From Oscheius dolichura (taxonomy: Eukaryota; Nematoda; Chromadorea; Rhabditida; Rhabditidae): a stretch of 64,000 nucleotides of DNA. The notes below the pieces were generated by a model. That model had not been told where the DNA came from, made no database searches, and saw only the letters and a list, made by a program, of their open reading frames with translations. This document shows, piece after piece, positions 10,743 to 21,727 of this stretch. The stretch is from the NCBI GenBank assembly GCA_932521035.1, contig OW051496.1, forward strand, positions 3,968,001-4,032,000, written 5' to 3'. A program made the translations under genes and the position numbers. Each line of letters opens with the position of its first letter. Position 1 is the first letter of the stretch.

Positions 10743-11249
10743 AATCACTATCCTAAAAAGAGAAACTCTAAAAACCCCTGTGGTTTGACAGAAGTGAATA
10801 AAAAGAGGGCGATATTTTGAAGAATCAAACCACTGCACTTTTTTAGACGTTGGTTCAAGTGTTTTTTGCTTCTTCTAAAATAGATGTTGAAATTATTGGA
10901 TATCATCGTTTACCAAACTTGTGTAGGCAGATATCATTGAAGAATAAGGCGAAAGTTGTCCCCCTTGGCCCATTTCCAAAAATGAGGCAGATTATTTATG
11001 GATCATCTGTGGGAACAAATTGGGGTAGTTTGAATTAACGGACAAATTTGTTGAAGGGAAGATGACAATCTCATGGAGCAGATTCAACTGCACCACTTGA
11101 ACTGCACAAAGAAAGGGAAATGTCGGATGCGAATCAAACGTTTCCTTTAAAAAGTGCAGCGGTTTGACTCTTCAAAATATCGCCCTCTTTTTGTTCACTC
11201 CTGTCAAACCACAGAGGTTTTTAGAGTTTCTCTTTTTAGGATAGTGATT
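10743..11249. mobile_element. Fold-back element with terminal inverted repeats of about 100 bp
   Basis: The sequence 10743-10842 (AATCACTATCCTAAAAAGAG... through a GGGCGATATTTTGAAGA block) is the near-exact inverse of 11149-11249. About 300 bp of unique sequence separates the arms and holds no recognisable transposase; the 62-codon frame inside has no known motif. A non-autonomous DNA transposon or fold-back element fits best. Confidence 0.7.
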
Positions 11250-11535
11250 TCAAGTGGCCTTCATCATCTACTGATCATGTTTTGAGTCACCTCCTTCTGT
11301 GAAGAAACAGGCCTCCCGCCTTCAAAATGGAACGCGCCGTGAAGCCGTGTTACTTCTCCCCACGCCAAGACTTGTGTGTCACAACTTTAGATCTCCCCAA
11401 GAACCCAGTATGCTTCAAGCTGGCCTCAAAAGTGCGCTCCAAAGTGTAAAAGCGGCAGTACTTTTAGGGGCCGCTCGACCTACCCTTAACCAGGATTGGG
11501 AGAAAAATGGCGAGAGCCCCACGCCATTTCTACAA

Positions 11536-12020
11536 CTACGAAAGCGAAGGCGGGCTGTTGTTGACTGCTAGTAAACGTGGCATTTTCATAGGGAAAGAAG
11601 CGTCGTTGTCGTCCGTGCCAGATGATGCAAACTGTCTCCAACCTCTGATTGTGTCTCTTCCATCGGCCAGCCTTTCTTCCATCTCATTGTCTGTCCTTTT
11701 CCTCGTCATCCTTCTTTCTTCTTGTCCATCCTCCAGCAGCCGTACCTGAAAATAAAAGCCAAGAGCGAGCAAGAGACAAAATACAATACAATAAAGATTT
11801 TAGATATAAATTTGGTCAAACAGATGTGTCAGGTCTTCGGTAACTGCCGGTATTCCTAGTGGCGCCCGTGTCACCTCGGAGCCAAAGACCGCCTTGGTAG
11901 ACGATGGACTCAGACAGCCAGGATACCGGGCCAAGACACCTCCTTTGAAAAGCTCGACGATTTTCAAAAAGTAGGCTGCTGCGAGTGGCGGTCTCAAGCA
12001 GCGTGTCTCATTGGCTGTTC
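11536..12020 (-). CDS. Candidate coding exons, unrecognised
   Basis: One possible exon (about 11810-12015, preceded by TTTGTAG) reads LRPPLAAAYFLKIVELFKGG then ARYPGCLSPSSTKAVFGSEV. A second (about 11560-11747, preceded by TTTTCAG) reads VRLLEDGQEERRMTRKRTDN. Both look protein-like and have acceptor-type flanks, but I cannot join them into a complete frame or name a family. They could be the 3' part of the candidate at 12.5-13.0 kb. Confidence 0.25.
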
Positions 12021-12536
12021 CCTACAAACCAAACTTTTTAGAGCAACAAAATTAGGGACCCGAATCAACGTTAGACGCAACTTTACGTGGGAAGGTTGCC
12101 CACAGCGCCATTTTCTGTCAAATCCCGAAGGAAGACAGTTGCGCCGGCACGCGCTTTTTACGCGAGTCAACGGGACGCGTTATTTTACGTGGATCAAGTC
12201 CAAAACGCGGTTCACTGTTGGTAACTTTGATGAAAAACAAATAAAATACGACCTGGTTGAGAAGAGAAGAAGACGACCGTCACGGGGAAGAAGTAGGAAG
12301 AATGGAGTGACGGGACAAGTCGGTCGAATTTGGTCGACGCAAGGTTTTGACAAGCTTTAGACAGGGGGTAACTTTATTCGATTCAATTATTCGCTCCCTC
12401 CATACGATTCTCACCTCCATACTGGAGGTAGCGCTCGATCTTCGGAGTTTCAGGAAACGAGAGCTTTATCGTTTTCCTCATCAAAAAGTAGCCCAGAAAA
12501 CAAAATGGTGAATCTTTCGAATTTCATCCGGCGGAA

Positions 12537-13010
12537 TTAGACGGTTTTTAGTTTTGCGGCAATTCGTCGCGGTAACAGAATGATAGAGCCACCCCTGGAA
12601 ACGCGTATTTTCCACCACTTTTTACTCATCCTGATTGGTAACAATCCCCTTTGGAGGTGGCTGAGCAGATCTGGCCAAAAAAATCCTTGAAAATACAATG
12701 TGAATTCTCCTTTGTCAATCTCTGGGTCTTTCTCAGTCTCCATCGTTTTGATTTCAATACGAGCTTGGACAAGTTTCATTTGGAGAGAGCTGTTTACAGC
12801 GGCAGAGTCGGGCTGCTGGCGAGCAACAACTTTTGTGTTCTCTAGAAAAAAAGAGAGTAACCATTTGATACAAGCGTACCTTTACTTTCTAATTCACCAC
12901 TTTCAGGCGATTTGTCCTTCTCTCCAGGCATTCTCTGATTATTGGCTACTTTGTCAATCTGTTCCTCTTCTAATTCTTTGGTTTCAGCTTCTCCTTTGAG
13001 ACTAATCTGT
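12537..13010 (-). CDS. Candidate acidic/lysine-rich protein exons, unrecognised
   Basis: Two consecutive exons on the minus strand (about 12876-13010 and 12708-12843) are joined by a short intron with GTACGC donor and TTCTAG acceptor. They encode ISLKGEAETKELEEEQIDK, MPGEKDKSPESGELESK, VVARQQPDSAAVNSSLQ and IEIKTMETEKDPEIDK. Composition is Glu/Lys/Ser-rich and probably disordered. The frame stays open to 12537, but the last part may be intron. No start is evident between here and the receptor gene upstream. A small nematode-specific protein is possible. Confidence 0.35.
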
Positions 13011-13454
13011 AGAACAAAAATTGTGAATACCAAAGCATAAAAATTGTTTTGTTTTTTTATTGAAAGTGATCGGGGAACGTTTGAATAAAAGGAAGCTGTA
13101 AAACATGTGAAGAACTGGGTTATGTTGATTACTACGATGCTTCGGGAATACGTTGAGCGAATTCAGGTTGATCAATGTAAGCGCGATTGTTATGTACGAA
13201 CTCCGAAACCGATAAAGTGTAGACAGAGGAAGAAGAAATAGATAGAGATCGTGATCCCGATAGTTAAAATATTACCTCAATTACTTGGCCTTGGCCTCAT
13301 TTTATTTGAAATGTTTATTCGACCGAGCGAGTCAAGGAGTTGGAATTGTTCACATCAATTAAAAACAGTTTTATTGTTACCACGTAGCACAAAAAGAGAT
13401 CAAAGTTGGAATAGAATAACTAGAGAGAGATATCAATTGTTTACACCTAGTTTG

Positions 13455-16123
13455 TCAACCAGCAGTTCTTCCCGTTGGGTGTCCATCGTGTGGACTCGGC
13501 TCTGGGTCGAGATGGTCCTCGTCCGACAGGAGATTCGACTCGCATTCCAGGAAATCGTTGACGGGGATCGCGTCGTCTAATTACCTTTTTTATTTGGTTT
13601 TTGGGTTACGGTAGTCTGATAAGTAGTTTAGAAATTACCTTTCTGTGTGCTTCGACCGCCGCGCAGAGGGAGCCGCTTCTCATTTCACTCAGGACAAGAT
13701 TGAAGGCTTTCGTGAGATTGTCATGAACTTCTGTCTTCGTGTAGGGAGCCGGCTGGACACTGAAAAGGGAGGAAATTATTTGTTTTACTGGTTTCTTTTA
13801 ATCAAAATTTCACTCTAAACTATGATAAATATTTTTACCTCAAAGTGTGTTTGACGATAATATCGACGACCTTCGTCCGGATGTCCTTCCACTGTTCCGG
13901 GCTGAAATGAAGACTCCGGTTGAAGTTTTCTTCTCCCAGTCGACGACCAAGTTCTCTGAGTTTTTCACCGCGACTAGAAGAGGAAAACCTAAAAATCTTG
14001 ATTGATCTAAAAAAAAAAATAAGAAACAAACCATTTGAGGAGTTGTTCGAGGAAGGTTCCCACAGTTTCTCCGTCGGTCTTCTCGCCGGAAATGGCCAGC
14101 CGCAACTCGGGATACTCTTCAAATAACTGAAAGAAAGATTTCCTGCAATGTAAGTCGAATTTCCTGCCGGACGAGGACCATCTCGACCCAGAGCTGAGTT
14201 TGTACTGTTCGTATGAATAGTTTACAACGATAGGTTCCTCCAAATTGTACAAATACCAACCGTTTTCAATACATTCTCCCCGACGGCCGTCTTATTCGCC
14301 GTAATTCTCCGGTGAACAAATTCCGCGACCTCCGGCTTCACCGTGTGTCCTTTGAAGGAATTGCTCAAGCTCAAGGCCGACAATCCGTTCTTTCTCTGAA
14401 TTCATTGTCTCTATTCTTCGAAATAGCACTCCTCACATTATTGTAAGACGGCAGTTGATAGAAGATGAGCCAATTGGTCGCACTGTGAACGACTAGAAGG
14501 AGGTTAGAGGCGTCTGTCAGATAGTAGGAATTCATATACCGGTCTATTTTATTGTCTTCTGCTTCGCTAAAATATTAAATCATGATTTCATTTCAGATGG
14601 TAATGTAGACTTTTCTAGCTCAAATGAATTCAACTTACTCGACAGTGTCCCCGTATCCCAGCAGTTCCAAGAGGATCGTATTGAACATGTAGAGAGTGTT
14701 ACAGATGACGAATTTGAAGTTGAGCAACTGAAAAAGAGATAGTATGTTTCGCCCCTTCTCTTTATAGTTTTTCTGATACATTTCATAACTTACGGATAGT
14801 CGCAACGGAATGTTCCTTCTGGGATTGGAATTTATCTGAAGGTGTCCAACTGTCCGCTGGTTACAGACCTGGGATTATTTTGAATATTCAGAGAAGGGCT
14901 ACTGTACCTGTATAGTTTTGACCGTCAAATAGCCGATGACCAGAATGGGACACGGCGCTCGGAATAAGAAATCGGGGAAGAAGTGGACTACTGGAAATTA
15001 TTAATTTGAAAACGAGCAAAAACAACACAGAAGATTAGAATTAGAAGTGCCAGTAAAGCATAGAACATACCGAATCGGTACAACCGCTGAGGAGTGTCGT
15101 CGTACGGCTTCAGGAGGGTGTAATATTTGAAACTGTCCTCGCCGAGTTCAAAACAATCCACGAGATGACGCTCGAAGGGAACTGGGAGCAGGTTGACAAC
15201 AAAGGCCCCGAACACAATGGCCAGACAGATCCAATACACCCCAAATTTGGCTTTACGCGTTCGTTGTTCGAGTGGCTTCGTCACAGCATAGTATCTGAAA
15301 TATGAGAGATTCTTTAGTTTCTTCAATGTTTTATGGCGGTTTTATTTATCTTTACTGGACCTTTTTGTACTGTAGTTAAGTTCATAAAAGGCTATAAAAT
15401 GTGTTTCATTGTGGCTATATTATTGCCAAAATCCTTTCCCTTTTTGATCAGAGACGCGAATAAAGAAAAAAACGAACCTTTCAATGGTGATGGCGACGAC
15501 TTGCCAAATAGTGCAACTGACACAAAACGAGGCGAATGGCTGAAGGACGAACAGAATGTACGAGATGAACCCGTAACTCGGCGGCATCCCATATACCAGC
15601 GACGGTACACCGTAGGTCGCTGAAATTGTGGTCTTGCCAATCCATTTTACAAAGATTGCAAGCTATAGAAAGTGGAAGTTTAGTAGTCGGCTGCAAACAT
15701 GAAAGTCTCTTACCCAGACAGCTCAAGAGGTAGAGAGAGTCCCAGATACAGATCATCCCCAAGTGGACTGATAGACGCTTCGAGAAATGACGGGAAGTAC
15801 GGATCTAACAATTGTAAATTGGGATTTATATGGGAAAAATGAAAATGTGGTCGTGAAAGATTTTAGAAATTACCTGGAACAGGAGTAAAATACTGCCGAT
15901 GAGTCCCAGAACGACGAGAATTGTCGTCAGGATTCCGTTATATTTATAGCTGAAGCGGTTGTAATACTCACTTTAATATACAGTACTACCTAAAATGTTT
16001 GTAGTCGCTAAAACTTTTCATCAGTGGCGCGGCGACGGCGGTCATCAGGGTGGCATAGTACATTTCGACATCGTAGCACCAGTCCATGTCCGGATATTTG
16101 AAGGCCTTCGTCTCGTTGTCCAT
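13455..16123 (-). CDS. glb-33: GLB-33-like seven-TM receptor with C-terminal globin-like domain
   Basis: A chimeric protein: an N-terminal FMRFamide-receptor-like GPCR and a C-terminal globin fold, the architecture described for C. elegans and Ascaris GLB-33. The start MDNETKAFKYPDMDW follows a TTCCAG six bases upstream. Exon 1 (15990-16123) is followed by a 40-bp intron, then TM1 (NGILTTILVVLGLIGSILLL), TM2 (HLGMICIWDSLYLLSCL) and TM3 ending in TIERYYAVTKPLE (ERY in place of DRY). Later segments are KFGVYWICLAIVFGAFVV, a long extracellular loop 2 and FYALLALLILIFCVV. The globin part has FVHRRITANKTAVGENVLKT, LFEEYPELRLAIS, GTFLEQLLK, EKLRELGRRLGEENF, EQWKDIRTKVVDIIV and KAFNLVLSEMRSGS. At the usual proximal-histidine site (LGRRH in many globins) it reads LGRRL, and the CD-E segment is about 20 residues short. 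Heme binding is therefore doubtful. The last exon is acidic (NLLSDEDHLDPEP). It probably acts in neuronal membranes; the ligand is unknown. Confidence 0.85.
13495..14198. repeat. Intragenic inverted duplication, two 62-bp copies
   Basis: The terminal coding exon segment (13495-13556) recurs in opposite orientation inside an intron of the same gene (14137-14198), with about 87 percent identity by eye. The intronic copy lies immediately upstream of the exon encoding LFEEYPEL. The two copies bracket the exons encoding the globin-like core and would pair in the primary transcript. Confidence 0.7.
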
Positions 16124-16129
16124 CGTCTG

Positions 16130-19100
16130 GAAGTGTGTTTTTCGGAAGGGGAAGTACTTCTCCTCAATTAGGGGAGGAAGTCCCTGAGAAATGCCCTCGA
16201 GATGGGCTAGGCCCTCCTCCCGGGGCAAGGTCGAGTATAAGACACTTGATTATTATGGGGAGGGGAGATAATTGCCTTTTCATAAGGACAGGTAACCTCT
16301 TATTTTCCGGGTATTTTAAATGTCGAAAAGAAAGGGGAGGAACAGACAAATTCGGCTGCTTGGCTATATTACAGGGCCCGCAAAAGACGGCAGTGAACTT
16401 TTAGACGAGAGGGGAGGAGTTCACGCGCCTCCTTGCCAAATTATAGATAACAATAATAACCGGAGGGACAGACAGAAATAGACGCGATATCCTGGGGAGA
16501 AAACGATGAGAGGAGGAGCAGCAGTTGTTTTCAACCGCCGTGAGGTCATTTCCCACGATCAAACTCAATCGGGGAGCCCTCGGGGGGCGCCCCTTTCGTA
16601 TTCAGTCAGTCATGAGATCCCCTCGCGAGATCCCCTCAATAGTAGAAAAAAGAATGAGAGACTTTTTAATTCATGGGGGCGTAAAAATCAGGATGGAGTC
16701 AATGGACCCGATGGGAGATTGGGGGACGTCACATACTCACTCGACTCTCTCCGGGTGTTTTATGAGGATGGGCCAACTCGAACAAATTACACACACACTT
16801 GGAACTCGGGGGATGATGATGGCAGCAGGTCAGGCAAATTGGTTAGAAACACCATTACCAAGAGATTTGGTTCGATTTCAATCAAGACTGCATGAATGTT
16901 CAAACCGAATTACAATATCATAAAGAACCGAGAATGAAACATAAAGAAAATTTCTAATCGAGCCAGCTACCAACTTTCAGATTCCTAACAAGCATTGTAA
17001 GCATAAGAAATTCGAGAAATGAACTCGGAATAAGCCGACCATCAAAGATGTCCTCGGGTCTTTGTTTCGGTGTACTAAATTCCAACTAAACGGCTCTTTT
17101 ATGAGAAGTTTTTTGACCGGGAAGAGCGGGAAAGAGAGCAAGTGGCAGACGACAACAAATACTTGAAATTTGGGAAACGGGGCATTCTTTCCATTTGAAG
17201 GATTGGAAATAACTGGAGCAAATTCCGGTGGAGGGTAAAAGGATCGTCTCCCCAGTACCAACTTGTAAAATAATCTGTTTCTTCTTCCTCAGCCGGGACA
17301 GACGACGTATCCCAAAAAATGGGAGGACAAGGAAGTCCAGAAGACAATTTGCTCAACCTAAATGCACCAAACAGGAGCAGTTTTGAGAAATTCAATTTAC
17401 ACCCCGGGGCGGCCCGCCGGTCTTGATCATTCACACTAATTTGAGGAAAACATACGCGGGCAAATTTAGGAGAAGAAGTTGGTGGATATAAAAGTAGCTA
17501 GTGAAATGGGCAGAGAAGCCGAAGATTACTGTAGCAGGCAGGGACAGGATGGGAGATCAGAGGTTCTCAAACGAATTTGCTTTCGTAAATGGTTTTGTTA
17601 TGAAGAAATTGAGCTGATGGAAAGTCCAAATTGTTGGCTTAGGCTTAGAAAAAGTGTTTGAAGGAAGCGAGACGGGGAGGAGGAGTAATTTGAAAATCAG
17701 ACAAATGGAGAGTGGAATCTGCAAGACGTCGTCTAACTCAATTCCTCTCTTTTTTTACACTTTCCTCATCGCAAATGGACTTGGTCGTTGGAAAGGGAAG
17801 GAACGACATTTCTTGGAGATGTTTGAGGGGAGGACGCAAATTTTAGTGGCAATCAGCGAAAATGAAATATTATTGAAAAACGAAAAAAATTGATTGAAAT
17901 CGAAATAAATAAGTTTGGATAGAAGCAAATAGACCTTTATGGATGCTAGGTAAAACAATATAACTGGTACTCGCAAAAGAACTTCCATAAATCTAAGAAT
18001 TTCGTCTCGATAAAACAGCACAAGAACTGGATAACCGGGTTACCGTAATCCACCTGATAATGGACTACTGAAAAGGTAATTTGTGCTGTCGGAAATGATG
18101 GTGAAGAGGCTGTTTTGAAAGGATATGTTGTTGATAGGTGTGTTGAGAAGAGTACAGGATGGGGGCGACGGCCTCGCTTTCCGAAATCTGACCATGTTAG
18201 CAGGCTAATTAGGGCCGGGCGGGAACAGGGGCCCTTAGCCGGTCAAAAATTAGTTATTCTCCGCATTTTATGTACAGTATGAGTAGCCAGACATTATTTG
18301 GGCCGTAATAAGCGAAGCGGGTTGGAAAAGAGGAAAGAACTCCGCCGACTCGGGGCTGATCTCAATTTTCCCAGGGTCCCGAAATATCGGTGATGCCCCA
18401 CTACGCGAGTCATGGGAACGGGGGACGAGATGAGAGGAGAGGAGACTAAGTATCAGGCCGGGACAATTTGAGCCAAATTGGAGCAGGGGCTAAATGTGGC
18501 GGAGACAATCGGTTAGGGGACGGCCCACCGGGGGCCATTCGTCAGTTCAATCTGTTCACGACAACCACAATAACAACTTATTTCGGAACTCAGACAGCCA
18601 CGTTTGACAGCTAGAAGGGTGAAAATAGACATGAAACACATTTTAGGGGAAGAGGGTAGGGACAGCGATAGGGAAACGCGGAGTGCCCCTTGCTTTGATC
18701 ATCAACAAGGGGGGTTATCTAAAAATGGTGAAAGAAATCAATTTACCGTCTACAACGATCAGGAAATGGAATTTTGGTTAAAACCTCGAAGGAATGCGGA
18801 AATGAGGTAATTTTCAGAGATTTCTGGATTTCAAAAATGCCAAATCACTTCAAGGATAGCATATAACCTTCTATTGTCATCAATAAAATAGTTTCATTCA
18901 TACAGTTTCGACAGCATAATAGAGTTCCAAATTTTGTAGCGTTTTTCTTCGTCGGAATATCAACAGCTCAGTGGATTCGGTGTAATTGGCGGAAGCGATC
19001 ATTTTTCCGTATTCCGCTTGAAATTTTGCACTGGCAACGATCAAAATAGAAAGAAGAATGACGAAGGAAAATTAGTGGACAGATTGAAATTTCTTTGGTT

Positions 19101-21700
19101 CCGATCAATGTTTTTATTAGTCAAATGCCACCAATTACTTGATTCTTCAGACGTTGGTGTGTAATATAAAGAAGACGTTGCATGGAATCTACAAAATCTC
19201 GAACAAAGCTCTAGATGGTGTCACTTATGAGTCTGAGAATATGAAATAGGTTGAATCCGTGAGCAGTGATCATCGCGCGAATTATAGCGAGCCGAGAATA
19301 GAGTGAGGGGTGTGGGAACCCGCCTATTTCTGCCCCTTCCCTTCTTTTTCGATGAATATCTCTGTTGAACATTGAAAAATAACCGGCTATTCATGAAACA
19401 CAATACGGCCATTTTTAGACAAAATAAATTAGATTTTTTCTGGTTTTGACATTCGGATAAAAGTAGAAAAGTGGAAATGTTCTTCAATACTTTTTGCAAT
19501 TACATTTTCTGTTTATCTATGTGGTAATCGAAGGGGATGTTTTCCCCGAGAGATTATGCAATAATATAAGGACACTGGAACATATTCAGCAGCTGAAAAC
19601 AAAGAATCTTCGTGATACTATTCTTTTAAGAATATTAAAATATTTCGGGGTCGCTATTAGAATTCCAAGTAATTATCAAACTATTCCATCGAACTAAGGA
19701 TACTCTATTCAAAGTACTGGCGATGTCTCACCGACGGCGAGGGGGCAGGTGCCGGCCGGAGACGAAGAATAAGTGATCAGAAGAAGAGGAGCAAGCGGAA
19801 ATTATAGTCTACGGTCAACAATTTATCACGTCGTAATGGATAGGAGAGAGGAAATGAGACCGACCACCGAGGGGGAGGAGGCGAATATGACACGTCAAAG
19901 GTAGAGGAAGTGAGCGGGGAGAACTGTAGTGGGGCAGGACAGACTACTTTCACCAGAGAGGCGTCTACTCGGAAACAATGCTGGAATACGTTAGAACTCT
20001 ATATTTCGGAGCCGTAACAGACAAGAAATGGAATTATTGTATAAAAAAGCGGGAGAAGCTGGCCTACCGATTGGACCAATGAGAAGGCTAACCTTCTTGG
20101 TGACCTAATAGTCGGGTTAGGTCAGTTGGTCAGAAGCGAAAGCCGAAAGTGAGAAATTATCCTCGGGAAGAATAGAGGGACTGTACAATGATGCATTGGC
20201 ATAAACGCACAGTTGGAAGTCTATATTTCCGAGACGAAGCATTGTAATCGTATAGAAGAAATGCAGAAAACCACCCACATGGTGGGGGAGAGACTCTGAA
20301 GCTGTAAAAATAAATTTTCTTGAACAGATACGGAGAATGGGTGAAGTAACTTTTTTTTTCGGGGGCCGAAACATTCTCTCCTTCCCAAAAAGTGCGGCTA
20401 TTGCGAGACTTGGCCGAATCAAAGTCTGATAAAAGTGTTCCCCGCTAGATAATTAGCGTATGCACGAAATAACGGGGTCTGCCATCATTTGCATAGGAAA
20501 AGAGGGGATTATTCGGCCAGGAGGATAATTGTTTGTCGTCGGGACGGAAAAAGGGACCGGGGGGAAGATGCGTCATTTGTGTTTTATTAAACATATGGAA
20601 AGAGGAAGAAAGAGCCGGACAATGGGAAGGGGGGCACGTCGTCGCTCTTTATTATTCTCTATTCCTACCATGGAACGGGGATAGACGGCAGCGGCGGTGG
20701 CTATTCATTCTTGCACTCACACACGTTGCAGTGACAGACTCGACCAGACGGAGTTGAAACGAACAAAATTCTCTGTGAATAGTGGAATGTTTTATTTCTG
20801 CTTCGGGGAGGATACTAAAAATTCCTTTTCATTAGTTTTTGGATCGCGATTCGCGAATGAAAGACAATGAAACCATATAACGTTATTTAATTTATTTCAA
20901 AGTTTTGAATCATGTTTTGCCGCCGCGTCGATGATTACGGTAACTCCCTGATCAATGCATTTTTTACATAAATATCTATTTCTGATGCTTTCTCGTGTTT
21001 TGCCATCACCGTATTACTATAAAAGAAAAGAGAAAATAACGAAAATCGAGCTGCATCTGTGAGTTTCGAAAAATGCATCAAAACTTACGTTTTCGAGTCA
21101 AAAATAATTGTTGTCGAGCTGTCACACCGTTCACATATCAAAATGTTTGCCGTGCTTATCTTATTGTAATAAAAAGCAGAACATATAAATGTTTTTTTTC
21201 TTTTTTTTCATGGTGGACGAGTTCTGCTGTCTTTTTTTCATGGTGGATAGACCCCTCTGTTTTTTTTTCATGAAAAAAGCCACTAGCAGGGCTGTCCACG
21301 GAGGGATCACGCGTGAGGAAGTCCACTTTCCCTGCCCATCGTACGTTTCCACCGGATCGGATCTGATCGTGTTTTGAACTATCCGGTGTTTGAATTTCAA
21401 TAAGTGCGACCTCTTATAATCTTTATTTTTACTTATTGTTCAATCGGTATCAGGATTATGTGAACTTAACTGAAACGTTAAATTGGTACTCTTGAAGCGT
21501 TCAGACCGTTTCCAGTCACGAGGTCGATTTGTTGGACTCTAGGAATTCCATATGCTGATACTGCAAGCGGCTAATTGATTACGGTTGAGCCTAGTCCTGC
21601 CACGGCTTTCTATTGATTTTTGAATCGCTTATGCTTTTCCTTGGCATTTATTTGTTGTTCCGTCCCTATGAGATCACGCTGTCCTCTCCTCTAACTTCCG
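16130..21700. other. Gene-poor stretch; no gene supported
   Basis: No open frame here shows a known domain or a consistent exon series on either strand. GA-rich sequence (16240-16900, 19740-19920) produces charged shadow frames. A tract of three T-runs each followed by CATGGTGGA or CATGAAAAA lies at 21188-21280. The 5' regulatory DNA of the GLB-33-like gene (leftward) and of the GATA-kelch gene (rightward) must lie in this interval, but I cannot point to specific sites. Confidence 0.45.
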
Positions 21701-21727
21701 CCTTTCAAAGTTATTTCTCTGTTCAGA

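Noticed and set aside
16506-16923. Two overlapping frames of about 130 codons
   Set aside because: Both are in GA-rich DNA, lack ATG context and splice signals, and match no known domain.
21189-21377. Phe-rich short protein with repeated FFMVD
   Set aside because: Produced by T-runs interrupted by CATGGTGGA; low-complexity repeat, not a gene.
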